From NCBI GenBank assembly GCA_003176045.1, contig PSRM01000346.1, positions 1 through 64,000 of the forward strand: a DNA stretch of 64,000 nt, given 5' to 3'. Below the pieces are notes generated by a model that saw only the letters and a program-made list of their open reading frames with translations, was not told the origin of the DNA and ran no database searches. Source of the stretch: Verrucomicrobiota bacterium (GTDB taxonomy: Bacteria > Verrucomicrobiota > Verrucomicrobiia > Limisphaerales > UBA8199). Both the position numbers and the translations under genes were made by a program. Positions 1 to 9,408 of the stretch are shown piece after piece (positions within the stretch are counted from its first letter, which is position 1; each line of letters starts with the position of its first letter).

Positions 1-604
1 TGACGCCATTGTTTGCGGCTGTATTGTTCGCGGCGGCCTCCCAACCGGTCCAGTTGCATAAGCCGGTGCTCGTATAAGGAATCGTGAAGGGACCAAAAAC
101 ACTGCCCGAGAAGGTCAGATTCCCGTAGGAAGCTTCCTGATAGAGCCCGGCTACCGATGACTGGGAGCCGAACATCAAGTCGTTAATGCTCGATTTAGTG
201 CAACTGAGGGAAGCATCAGTGAAATTCAAAAGAATAACGGCTACTTTGTGATTAGCTGTGAGAGGTGCTGCCGGAGCCGTCTGGAGCACCACAAAATTTG
301 TCTCGGCCAGGGAAACGCCGATCCCATCCGCTGTCGAGGAACCGCTCAGGGCAACCTTGTCACCCGTGTGGAGTTTCGGCGGGGCCTTGCCTTTGAAGTG
401 CAATTGATGCCTCATGCCTGTGCGCTCATCCTCGACCGAGTAGAAGACCTTCGAGGAATGATTCACAAAATCATCGGCAACCGTCACTCTGAGTATGCCT
501 GTGACCGCGACATTGGACGAACTATTGGTAGGGATTTGGGCCGCCGCATACCGCGTGAGCGATAGGTACAGGCCGCAGAGCAGGAGCGACAGTTTGTTCT
601 TCAT
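1..604 (-). CDS. Secreted M11/M6-like metallopeptidase, 5' part only (runs off window start)
   Basis: Reverse strand from ATG at 604 translates MKNKLSLLLCGLYLSLTRYAAAQIPTNSS...VAVILLNFTDASLSCTKSSINDLMFGSQSSVAGLYQEASYGNLTFSGSVFGPF; signal peptide plus gametolysin-like N-terminal pattern; absent from ORF track because it is open at the edge. Confidence 0.65.
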   Translation of the reverse strand, partial: MKNKLSLLLCGLYLSLTRYAAAQIPTNSSSNVAVTGILRVTVADDFVNHSSKVFYSVEDERTGMRHQLHFKGKAPPKLHTGDKVALSGSSTADGIGVSLAETNFVVLQTAPAAPLTANHKVAVILLNFTDASLSCTKSSINDLMFGSQSSVAGLYQEASYGNLTFSGSVFGPFTIPYTSTGLCNWTGWEAAANNTAANNGV

Positions 605-661
605 ATTTCGAATCTAATGGTTGACGGTTGGTTTGTTTCGGCTTCGTGCCGTTGGGGGTTA

Positions 662-688
662 CTTAAGCAAGCGGGCGCAAAGGGTTAC
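662..688 (-). promoter_or_regulatory. GTAACC-N15-CTTAAG element, site C, upstream of the M11-like gene
   Basis: Reverse strand GTAACCCTTTGCGCCCGCTTGCTTAAG; spacing one nt longer than sites A/B. Confidence 0.4.
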
Positions 689-833
689 AAAGCAGCGGGC
701 GGGCATCGGTGACATGAACCAGCCAAAACCCGCCCCAATCCACACCCGAAGATCGAGCCGCTACAGCCTGATTAACCGTGCGACATTTGCCACAAGGAGC
801 GGTGGGAGCAAAAGGGTTACAGGCCTTGCCACG

Positions 834-3800
834 CTACGGCGCCACCAGCAAGCTGTTGAAATAGGCGTCGTGCGCGGAGCCGAAACCGGCACTGGAATTG
901 AAGAGCCGCACTACCCCGATGCTCCCGCTGTTGGAAAGCGTGCCGGTGAGCGTCGTAGTGGCTCCGCCGTTGGGTGTAATAGTAACCGTGTAAGTATCCG
1001 GGCCCAGGAGCTTCAACTCGATGTGGAGTCCGCCGTCAGTGAAAGGAATGCCCGTGGCGCGACCGCTCGACGAGTCATTAATACGATACTGGGTGTCGCC
1101 CCCCTGAAAGTAGAACACGAACCGGTCGCTGTTGCCGTTGCGTAAGCTGACACCAACAATGCCGGGCCCCTTACTGCCGCCGTTTTGGCTGGCGTTATTG
1201 ATGTAGCCGTTGTCCATGTCCACCTTAAAGGTCTGGCCTACCGCAAGCGGCATGTTGAAGGAGCGGAGTGCTTCACTGAGCTTGCCACTATTGGCAAACA
1301 TGCCCCAGGATTTGTTGCCTGCTGTGTTGATATTTCCGGAGCTGCCGCTGCCATTGGTCGAGGAATCATACACAAAGAATCCGCCGCTGCCGCTCGTGGT
1401 GTTCAGGGTCCACGGTCCCAGGCCAAAGCCGGCGACCGCGCTGGCCCAACCGGCGTTGTAGGCGGGGTCGCTGGCGTTATCCGAGGCCAGCACCAGGTGC
1501 AGCCGATAGAACTGATTGCTGCTGATCGGTCCGTCAGTGATCACATAGTTTCCATAGTTTCCACCCACAATCACCGGCGCGGCCGGCACCACCTTCCAAA
1601 CCGGCGGCTTTAGCGTTGGAGTGGATTCGAGCACGTAGCCGGGCTGGTTCGCCGGCCAACTGAGCACAGCGTTCGGCCCGGCCTTAATCATTCTTAAGGC
1701 GGGCGGGTTGAGTTCGTAAGCGCCGATGTCGCTCCCGTCGCCGCCAGGGGGAACGGCGATAGCCGGATTCCTGTAAGGCCGTGGGTACCCGCGCTGGTCA
1801 CAGGGCGAAAACACGGAGTTCGAGCCGCGGTCTATTGCGGGACTCCCCGGCAGCAGCGCGATCGTGGGCGTATAACCTCCATTGTTTTTTAACCCTGCAG
1901 GGTCCAACATCGGGTTGGTATTGCGCTGGTCACCCGGACGATTAAGGAACCCTGCCGGAGTTGTGCCAGGCCCCCCGGCGGCTGAGTCGCTGCTAAGGTT
2001 GTAGCCGCTTGAACTGAAAATGCCTTGGCCATTGCTGCCAAGATTCGCTCCCATCCCGGTTCCTTGATTCAAAAGCGTGTTTCCGATCACAACGGTTGTG
2101 CTCGAACCGCTGACGCCATCGTTTTCGATGCCGCCTCCATTCGAGGCGGAATTGCCACTCAAGGTCGAGTTGAGGATCTCGAAATATGTGCTGCCCCCGT
2201 TAACGCCATAGTTATAGACTGCGCCGCCAGCCGGGGCTGAGTTGAAGCAGAAGGTGCAGTTCATCACCGACAGCGAAGCCCAGTCCCAGGAGCTGCCGCC
2301 GTTGTTCATAATGCCTCCCCCGCCGTAACCAGTAGCTGAATTCCCCACGAAAGTGCTGACGTTAACATCAAGAATTCCCAAATCAGCCTGCACTCCTCCT
2401 CCGCCGGAGCCCGCCGAATTACTTGAAATGACGCTGTTGGCGATATACGCCGTGGCGCTGGTGCCATAATTGCGCAAGCCTCCACCAAAACCACTGGCCG
2501 TGTAGTTGTTTGCGAGCGTGCTCCAAATGAGTTGCAGCGACCCGGTCCCTGTCTGGCCATTATTGAAGATGCCGCCGCCACCGTAACCACTGACTTCCGA
2601 ATTGCCCGCCACAATACAGTGGTAAACCGTTACTATCCCGCGATCATTGTAGATGCCTCCGCCTCCCAGGCCGTTGTCGTAGCCATTGGTGATGGTTAGG
2701 CCCGCAATGTAGGCAGTTACCGATGGCATGACGTGAAAAATGCGGCTGGCGGCATTTCCATTAATTGCCAGAGTGGTTGGGCCGGGCCCAAGGATCGTTA
2801 GATTCGTCCTGATCAACAGCTCTCCGCTGGTGAGCGTGATGGTTCCAGCTAGATTTGAGGGGATGCTGATGCTGCTCCCAGGCGGCGCCCAGGCAATGGT
2901 GTCCCGCAGCGAGCCCGGCCCGCTATCGTTGAGGTTAGCGACACTGATCGGGTTCGGTTCTATGGCGCCGATGCCCGAATGGCTCGGAATCCCGTTGACG
3001 AATACCGTCACCAGTGCATAGCCCTGCGACAGGCCAGTGACGGGAGCTGCCGTAAAGGAAATCGTCTGCCAGTTCGTGCAAAGCAGGAACGCCGTTTGCC
3101 CGCTCTCGATGCTGCGCACTTGAACCAGTGGGTAATCGGTCGCCGAGTCCTGGCCGTTATTGCCGCCTGAGGCCCCGGACGTGCCCCGCAAACCTGTGCC
3201 GGTCAGTTGGAACGCGCCCACGTTGAGCGTCGAATTCAACGCGGTAATCTGTGGCTGCCAGGCCGGGCTGAAGCCCAGTCCGGCATCGTAAAGCTCGGCG
3301 TTGGCGAGGAAGGGGCCGACATTATTGGCGCCGCCTGTCACCAGCACTTTAGCGTTGGGGAGCAGGGTCGCGGCGTGGTAAAAGCGGGCGTTGGTCAGCG
3401 CGCCGCTGGCGGTCCACGTCCCAGTGGCCAGGTCGTATAACTCTGTGCTGGAAAGCGCAGCCGTGGACCAGCCGCCGGCCACCACCACTTTGCCATTGAT
3501 CAATAACGTCGCAGTATGGTCATAGCGCGCAGTGTTCAGGCCGCTGGAAATCGTCCAGGCCCCGGAAACCGGATCGTACAGCTCAACGCTTGATAGTGCA
3601 CCGCCCGCACCCAGGCCGCCCGCGACCAGCACCCTCCCATTGGGCAACAAAGTAGCGGTGTGACTGCGTCGGGGGAAATTCAAGGGGCCGGTGCTGGTCC
3701 AGGTTCCGGAGGCCGGATCGAACAGTTCGGCGCTTCCCATCACAACCCCCTGGGACTGTCCGCCGGCCACGAGTACCTTTCCGTTTGGCAGTAGCGTGGC

Positions 3801-5363
3801 TGTGTGCCGGGAACGTCCGGTGTTCAGCGCGCCACTGGTGGTCCAGATCCCCGTGGCAGGATCGTAAAGCTCGGTGCTGGATAGCTGGGCGCCGTTGTTG
3901 TCGCCTCCGGCAACCAGAACCTTTCCATTCACCAATAAAGTCGCCGTGTGAAAGTAGCGAGGGGTGCTCAACGTCCCGGTCATCGTCCAGGTTCCTGCGG
4001 CAGGATCGTACGATTCCGCGCTCGAGAGATTATTGCCGTTCGGATCGGCTCCACCGGCTACCAACACTCTCCCAGTGGGCAGTAGAGTTGCGGAGTGACG
4101 CGATCGGTAATTATTGAGTGGGCCGCTGGCCGCCCAAGTGCCCGCCGCCGGGTCGTACAGCTCGCTATTGGGCGGAGTGCTGCTGGTGTAGTAGCCCCCG
4201 GCCACAATCACTTTGCCGTTCGGCAGCAGCGTCGCAGTGTGTTCATTAAGCCCGGTATTGAGCGCGCCGGTCCCGCTCCAGGCGCCAATGGCTGGGTCGT
4301 ATAATTCAGCGCTCGATAGATAACCACCGCTCCCGTATCCGCCTATGACGAGCACCTTGCCGTTGGCCAGCAACGTAGCCGCGTGGTCCCAGCGTGAAGT
4401 ATTCATCTGGCTAAAGGTGGTTGTGGCGGTGCCATTGCCATAGTTCTGCGAGCCACCGGCCACCAGCGTCCTGCCACTGGGCAGCAGCGTGGCTGTGTGC
4501 CATGCCCGTGCCGTCATCGAGCCGGTGCCTGTCCAGGTTCCTGTCGTAGGGTCAAAGAGCTCCGCGGATGACAGCATAAAGCCAGCAGCCTCTCCTCCCA
4601 TCACGTACACCTTCCCCCCGGGCAGGCAGGTAGCCGTATGCCCATAACGCGCATCGCTCATTTGGCCGCTTCCTGTCCAAGTCCCAGTGGCTGGATCGTA
4701 GATCTCCGTCGTCGCCAGCGCACCGGTGAAATATCCACCTGAAACCAGCACCTTTCCATTCGGCAGCAACGTTGCGGTGTGGCTATGGCGCGGGGTGCCC
4801 AGCGATCCAGTGGTTGTCCAGACGCCGGTTGAAGGGTCATACAACTCCGCGCTGGACAAAACGCTGTCGTCCGCGCCTCCCACAACCAGCACCTTCCCAT
4901 TCGGAAGCAACGTCGCCGTATGCGAGGCGCGTGGGGAGTTCATTTGGCCCGTCGCTGTCCATTGCCCGGTGGCCGGATCGTAGAGCTCCGCTGCTGCCGG
5001 GTACCCGGCCACGCTTGGATAGTTGTAGCCCCCCGCGACCAGCACTTTACCGTTAGGCAGCATTGTCGCCGTGTGGGCGTAGCGGGGCGTGCTCAGTGAA
5101 CCCGTCAGCGTCCATATGCCAGTGGCCGGATCGTAGAGCTCAGCGCTCTGCAAAGTCGGAGCCTCACCATTATTGCCGCCGGCGACAAGAACCTTGCCAT
5201 CCGAGAGCAAAGTGGCGGTGAAACCAGCGCGCGCGGTGTTGAGTGAGCCCGTGTAAACCCAGGGAGCGGGGGCGACCTGGCCCATGGTGGATAGATCTAG
5301 CGCCAGCAAGGCCAAAGTCGCCGCTGATGTTCGTCTTAGCGTCCTGATGAGTTGCGTTTTCAT
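834..5363 (-). CDS. Secreted Kelch-repeat protein with beta-helix region and C-terminal domain
   Basis: 1509 aa; signal peptide; 14 copies of xGKVLVAGG/ELYDPATGTWT Kelch motifs; then TITNGYDNGLGGGGIYND-type beta-helix repeats. Confidence 0.9.
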   Translation of the reverse strand: MKTQLIRTLRRTSAATLALLALDLSTMGQVAPAPWVYTGSLNTARAGFTATLLSDGKVLVAGGNNGEAPTLQSAELYDPATGIWTLTGSLSTPRYAHTATMLPNGKVLVAGGYNYPSVAGYPAAAELYDPATGQWTATGQMNSPRASHTATLLPNGKVLVVGGADDSVLSSAELYDPSTGVWTTTGSLGTPRHSHTATLLPNGKVLVSGGYFTGALATTEIYDPATGTWTGSGQMSDARYGHTATCLPGGKVYVMGGEAAGFMLSSAELFDPTTGTWTGTGSMTARAWHTATLLPSGRTLVAGGSQNYGNGTATTTFSQMNTSRWDHAATLLANGKVLVIGGYGSGGYLSSAELYDPAIGAWSGTGALNTGLNEHTATLLPNGKVIVAGGYYTSSTPPNSELYDPAAGTWAASGPLNNYRSRHSATLLPTGRVLVAGGADPNGNNLSSAESYDPAAGTWTMTGTLSTPRYFHTATLLVNGKVLVAGGDNNGAQLSSTELYDPATGIWTTSGALNTGRSRHTATLLPNGKVLVAGGQSQGVVMGSAELFDPASGTWTSTGPLNFPRRSHTATLLPNGRVLVAGGLGAGGALSSVELYDPVSGAWTISSGLNTARYDHTATLLINGKVVVAGGWSTAALSSTELYDLATGTWTASGALTNARFYHAATLLPNAKVLVTGGANNVGPFLANAELYDAGLGFSPAWQPQITALNSTLNVGAFQLTGTGLRGTSGASGGNNGQDSATDYPLVQVRSIESGQTAFLLCTNWQTISFTAAPVTGLSQGYALVTVFVNGIPSHSGIGAIEPNPISVANLNDSGPGSLRDTIAWAPPGSSISIPSNLAGTITLTSGELLIRTNLTILGPGPTTLAINGNAASRIFHVMPSVTAYIAGLTITNGYDNGLGGGGIYNDRGIVTVYHCIVAGNSEVSGYGGGGIFNNGQTGTGSLQLIWSTLANNYTASGFGGGLRNYGTSATAYIANSVISSNSAGSGGGGVQADLGILDVNVSTFVGNSATGYGGGGIMNNGGSSWDWASLSVMNCTFCFNSAPAGGAVYNYGVNGGSTYFEILNSTLSGNSASNGGGIENDGVSGSSTTVVIGNTLLNQGTGMGANLGSNGQGIFSSSGYNLSSDSAAGGPGTTPAGFLNRPGDQRNTNPMLDPAGLKNNGGYTPTIALLPGSPAIDRGSNSVFSPCDQRGYPRPYRNPAIAVPPGGDGSDIGAYELNPPALRMIKAGPNAVLSWPANQPGYVLESTPTLKPPVWKVVPAAPVIVGGNYGNYVITDGPISSNQFYRLHLVLASDNASDPAYNAGWASAVAGFGLGPWTLNTTSGSGGFFVYDSSTNGSGSSGNINTAGNKSWGMFANSGKLSEALRSFNMPLAVGQTFKVDMDNGYINNASQNGGSKGPGIVGVSLRNGNSDRFVFYFQGGDTQYRINDSSSGRATGIPFTDGGLHIELKLLGPDTYTVTITPNGGATTTLTGTLSNSGSIGVVRLFNSSAGFGSAHDAYFNSLLVAP

Positions 5364-5371
5364 GTGTGTTT

Positions 5372-5399
5372 TACATAAGCGACATCAGGAAAAGGTTAC
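5372..5399 (-). promoter_or_regulatory. GTAACC-N12-CGCTTATG element, site D, upstream of the Kelch gene
   Basis: Reverse strand GTAACCTTTTCCTGATGTCGCTTATGTA. Confidence 0.5.
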
Positions 5400-5604
5400 A
5401 GACGTAGAGGATGGAAAGTGGGATTCTTGGAATTGTGGATTAATGGACTATCGGTCATCGCATCAGTTGGTGGCGGCGCTTGCGCGATCCTGAGGCTGCT
5501 CGCGGGCAACAAATCCCGGGTAACAACTGTGGGGCGAGCTTCGCTGAAAATTCCGGCGCGTCGAAGGGCCGGCTCGATCCCTGAAACCTCGAACCGCGAC
5601 CCGC

Positions 5605-6390
5605 TTAGGGCGTCTGATCCATTCGGTAGAACTGGACCGGCCCCGCGCCATTGACCATCAGACTGGTTGGGCCGTCGGACGAGACCGTGGTTTGGGCTAT
5701 CACGGCGTAAGGTCCCTGTGCAACCTGGCTAGAGTAAAGGTGATAAGTTTTGCCGGCCAACCCATACCAACTCACGGTGACGTTGTTGCCAGTTTTTTGA
5801 ATGCCCGAAATGCGGAAAATCTGACTCAGCCTGGAGCCGCCTGCGTTCCGGGTCATGTCCCAAAAAGCTTGAACTGTGGCGATTGGCTTGCCCCAACTAT
5901 CCAGCAAAGTGTAGGCCCAGGATACGGACCCGAAATTCAACGAGATGGTTTCGGAAGGCGCCGCATTCGTGAAATTGCGGTCGAAGGACGGAGCGATCCC
6001 CGTGACGATCACGTTGGTCAGCCCCAGTTCCAACACGGCGCTCTGGCCCTCGTCCAGATTGACGATTTGAAGCCGGGCACTGGCAACAGGCTTGCCCAGC
6101 GCACAGTTCTGCATGAGTACCGGCGAGGTCCTGTCCACACATTTCGCCAGCCTCAAGTCGGAAAAGTGTGCTCGCCCAGCTACTGGCGATGCCGCGGGAC
6201 TCTGATCCAGTGTCAGAATGTCAATCCAGTTCGTGCGTCCGGCATCGTGTGACTCGCCGGGAATACCTGGCAAGAACAGGTATGCTTTAAATGCCCCATG
6301 CGCTTGAACGACGAGCGATAACGCGGTAAACAGCGCGGCAAGCCGTCTGCTGATGGGTAACAAAGGGGGGATCATGCTGGATCGGCTCAT
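5605..6390 (-). CDS. Secreted Hcp-fold protein
   Basis: Signal-like N-terminus, then AYLFLPGIPGESHDAGRTNWIDILTLDQS...AHFSDLRLAKCVDRTSPVLMQNCALGK...VIVTGIAPS...ETISLNFGSVSWAY, the Hcp family pattern. Confidence 0.8.
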   Translation of the reverse strand: MSRSSMIPPLLPISRRLAALFTALSLVVQAHGAFKAYLFLPGIPGESHDAGRTNWIDILTLDQSPAASPVAGRAHFSDLRLAKCVDRTSPVLMQNCALGKPVASARLQIVNLDEGQSAVLELGLTNVIVTGIAPSFDRNFTNAAPSETISLNFGSVSWAYTLLDSWGKPIATVQAFWDMTRNAGGSRLSQIFRISGIQKTGNNVTVSWYGLAGKTYHLYSSQVAQGPYAVIAQTTVSSDGPTSLMVNGAGPVQFYRMDQTP

Positions 6391-6420
6391 GCAGATACTT
6401 TCGTTACCAGGTCAACAGTG

Positions 6421-7065
6421 TTACCAACTTGTGCCGCAACTCTGGTTCGCCGCCATGTTCCAGCAGGAGTTGACTGAGGAACCCGTGGAGCCGTCCGAGT
6501 TGACCGCAACGTATTGCATCTGAATTTGCCCAAAAGTGAAATTGACCACCTCAGCAGGCCGGGCATTGAGCCCTTCACTCGCGCTTAGGCCGGTCACTAT
6601 CACTGTGCTCAGCGTGATGATGTAAAAATCCACGGATTTGCCATTGTTCATGGATTGCACATAAAGCGTCACCGTTGGCAGGATACGGCCTGTTGCCAGG
6701 TTGTACATCAACGCTGGAGAAGCCTTATCCACAAACTTACTGACTGAGAGCTCCGAAAAGGCAACACGGCCTACCGTTGGCACCCCAGCATCGCCCATCC
6801 CCGTGATCGGCATAGTTCCAGCAAACGAAAAAGATGTGGCCACGATGTCTCCAACATGGTTCGTAGCTGTAGCCTCACCCGATATGCCGCTGACTCTTAA
6901 AAAGACATTGTATTGCTGCGCCTGACAAGCCGGCGCGATCAGCAGCATGATGAGAGTCAGGCCAGCCAGCATGAGAATTTTCGCAGTTTTGGTTTTATCG
7001 GCTGCGGCCCGCAGCGCGAGGAACTCCGGTTTGGAGCCATCCGTCTTTAATAATTTTGCTTTCAT
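6421..7065 (-). CDS. Secreted Hcp-fold protein (second copy)
   Basis: MKAKLLK start; YNVFLRVSGISGEATATNHVGDIVATSFSF...RVAFSELSVSKFVDKASPALMYNLATGR...VIVTGLSAS...VVNFTFGQIQMQYV. Confidence 0.8.
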   Translation of the reverse strand: MKAKLLKTDGSKPEFLALRAAADKTKTAKILMLAGLTLIMLLIAPACQAQQYNVFLRVSGISGEATATNHVGDIVATSFSFAGTMPITGMGDAGVPTVGRVAFSELSVSKFVDKASPALMYNLATGRILPTVTLYVQSMNNGKSVDFYIITLSTVIVTGLSASEGLNARPAEVVNFTFGQIQMQYVAVNSDGSTGSSVNSCWNMAANQSCGTSW

Positions 7066-7120
7066 AGTTGCCGTTTCGTTGCGCCCACCGGGTTTATCCA
7101 CTGGGCAGTCATGTTAAAAT

Positions 7121-7144
7121 TAAGCTTTTTGTCCGAATGGTTAC
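7121..7144 (-). promoter_or_regulatory. GTAACC-N12-AGCTTA element, site F, upstream of Hcp-like gene
   Basis: Reverse strand GTAACCATTCGGACAAAAAGCTTA. Confidence 0.4.
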
Positions 7145-7319
7145 GCAGGTTTACAACGAAGCTGCCCCCTGCTTGCCCAGGGTGACGCTCCCGCGATATG
7201 CCTGGACGGTCATGGGTTTGCTGATCGTGAGTGTTTGCGGTGACCACGATTCCGCAAATCCATGATTCCATTACTCCATCATTCCATCTCCCATCTTCCA
7301 TCTTCCACCTTGCACCTCC

Positions 7320-7350
7320 GTAACCTTTTTCCGGTTCCGCTTAAGTAGCT
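7320..7350 (+). promoter_or_regulatory. GTAACC-N12-CGCTTAAG element, site A
   Basis: GTAACCTTTTTCCGGTTCCGCTTAAGTAGCT. Confidence 0.5.
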
Positions 7351-7678
7351 CGTAACGGCTCCACGCCGCTCGTGGCTTGGTCAGGTGAAAACGGCTTGCA
7401 GCGAAAAATTTACTGTGTGTGGTTGCAGGCTACCTGAATCCGGTCTTCGTGTGAGGAACCGGACGCTGCCTCCAGGCAACGATTGTGGCGCGACGGCGCG
7501 GGCCGGTTTGGAATGCAGAAGTCAGAGCTCAGAGGTCAGTAATCAGAGCCGCGACCGTGAGGGAGCGTCCGAGCAGCAGCCAAAGTTCGAGGTTCAAAGT
7601 TCGACGTTCAAGGTTCGCCGTTTGCCCCCGTCCGATCAGTAGTCAGTGGTCCGTGGTCAGTGGTCAGTGGTCTCTTCT

Positions 7679-7709
7679 GTAACCTTTCCCCTCCCCCGCT
7701 TAAGTAGCT
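7679..7709 (+). promoter_or_regulatory. GTAACC-N12-CGCTTAAG element, site B
   Basis: GTAACCTTTCCCCTCCCCCGCTTAAGTAGCT. Confidence 0.5.
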
Positions 7710-7780
7710 CCACGTCGGCCATTGTGGGCCGGCAAGCGCGAAACTAAAACAGTAAACCAAATCAAACAGTGCTCAGCTAT

Positions 7781-9358
7781 ATGAACAACACATCATCCAT
7801 CATCCACCATCCATCATCCATCCATCCACCAATCCAGCAATCCAACAATCCGATAATCCCTCGGCCCTCGTCGTTCCTCCGCCGCTCCCTGCTGATCTGC
7901 GGCCTGGTGCTGTCTCTGGCGCGGCACGGGCATGCCCAATCAACGGCCTTCACCTACCAAGGCAAACTGAATGACGGTTCGAATCCAGCGTCGGGCCTCT
8001 ACGACATGACCTTCACATTGTTCGATTCCGCCACGGGTTTGAACCAGATCGGCCTTCCGGTCTCGGCCTTCGCCACGCCGGTTACCAACGGTCTGTTCAC
8101 TACTTCGCTCGATTTCGGGAGCGGTCCATTCACCGGACCGGCCCGCTGGCTGGAGATCCAGGTCAAAACGAACACCAGCGCTACTTATAACAAGCTCACC
8201 CCGCGCACTGCCCTCTCTCCCACCCCTTATGCCATCTACGCGCAAACGGCGGGCACGGTTACCAACAGCGCGATCACCAGCTCGAAGATTGCCTCCGGCC
8301 AGGTGGTCAAGAGCCTGAATGGGCTGACCGACGCTGTTAGCTTGGCACCGGGAACAAACGTAAGCCTGGTGCAAAGCGGCAACACGCTCACGATCAACTC
8401 CAGCGGCAGCGGTGCGTTTTCGCTCAACGGCACGAACGCCTACTACAACCGAGGTTATGTGGGCATCGGCACAACCAGCCCTGCGCATCCTTTTGAGGTG
8501 CAGGCACCGGCGGCAGGATACGACGCTTTCTCGTGGGGTATCCTGGGAACCGAAATCGGGCGACTCGGCTGCGCTGGCGGCCTCAACGTCGGTTGGCTCG
8601 GCCTGTACAACAACGGGACGCGAAATGTGGACATTCGGGCCAGCGGCCCCAGCTATCTCTTGGGTGGCAATTTCGGCATCGGCACCGCCAATCCAAGCAG
8701 CCAGCTCGATCTATTTGACGGGTCAGAAGACCTGCTTTTGAATGGAGACGGGATCGTCTTCACCCGTAGCACGGGACCGGGTTATATACAGGCCAATAAT
8801 CGCATTGATTTTGTGGTGGGTAATGGGGTCAACAACCAGGGCGGCGATGCCGGCTCGATACTTACCCTCAATAGTGATCCGAGCTTGGGTGGCCAGTGTG
8901 CAATTTTTCGCGGCCCGGTTACCGTCCCTGTACTGACGATCACCGGCGGATCCGACGTGGCCGAACCTTTCCGCATGCCTGAATGCACCCCCAAAGGCGC
9001 GGTCGTAGTGATTGATGAGAAAAATCCCGGCAATCTCAAGATCAGTGAGACCGCGTATGACACTCACGTCGCCGGCATCGTCAGCGGCGCCGACGGCATC
9101 AACCCCGGCCTCAGTCTGCATCAGGAAGGCGTGCTTGAAGGTGGCCAAAACGTCGCGCTCTCCGGCCGCGTGAAGGTGCTGGCCGACGCCTCCAACGGCG
9201 CCATCAAACCCGGCGACCTCCTGACCACTTCCGAGGTGCCTGGCCACTGTATGAAGGTCACTAACCATGGCCGCGCCCAGGGTGCCATTATTGGCAAGGC
9301 CATGAGTTCACTGGCCAGCGGCAAAGGCTATGTGCTGGTGCTGGTTTCGCTGCAGTGA
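7781..9358 (+). CDS. Secreted tail-fibre/autotransporter-stalk-like protein
   Basis: QSTAFTYQGKLNDGSNPASGLYDMTFTLFDS...LSPTPYAIYAQTAGTV; C-terminal GAIIGKAMSSLASGKGYVLVLVSLQ; paralogous N-terminus to 56719-58287. Confidence 0.75.
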   Translation: MNNTSSIIHHPSSIHPPIQQSNNPIIPRPSSFLRRSLLICGLVLSLARHGHAQSTAFTYQGKLNDGSNPASGLYDMTFTLFDSATGLNQIGLPVSAFATPVTNGLFTTSLDFGSGPFTGPARWLEIQVKTNTSATYNKLTPRTALSPTPYAIYAQTAGTVTNSAITSSKIASGQVVKSLNGLTDAVSLAPGTNVSLVQSGNTLTINSSGSGAFSLNGTNAYYNRGYVGIGTTSPAHPFEVQAPAAGYDAFSWGILGTEIGRLGCAGGLNVGWLGLYNNGTRNVDIRASGPSYLLGGNFGIGTANPSSQLDLFDGSEDLLLNGDGIVFTRSTGPGYIQANNRIDFVVGNGVNNQGGDAGSILTLNSDPSLGGQCAIFRGPVTVPVLTITGGSDVAEPFRMPECTPKGAVVVIDEKNPGNLKISETAYDTHVAGIVSGADGINPGLSLHQEGVLEGGQNVALSGRVKVLADASNGAIKPGDLLTTSEVPGHCMKVTNHGRAQGAIIGKAMSSLASGKGYVLVLVSLQ

Positions 9359-9408
9359 AGCGCAGTGATTGAAACCAAGTCTGTAAACAACTCTCAAATA
9401 CAATACTT

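Noticed and set aside
5605-7065. Type VI secretion locus
   Set aside because: Only Hcp-fold proteins with signal peptides are present; no sheath, baseplate, VgrG or ClpV genes in the window.
7781-9358. Prophage tail fibre / prophage region
   Set aside because: The protein is fibre-like but has a signal peptide, and no phage structural, lysis or integrase genes are nearby; a bacterial surface protein is more likely.
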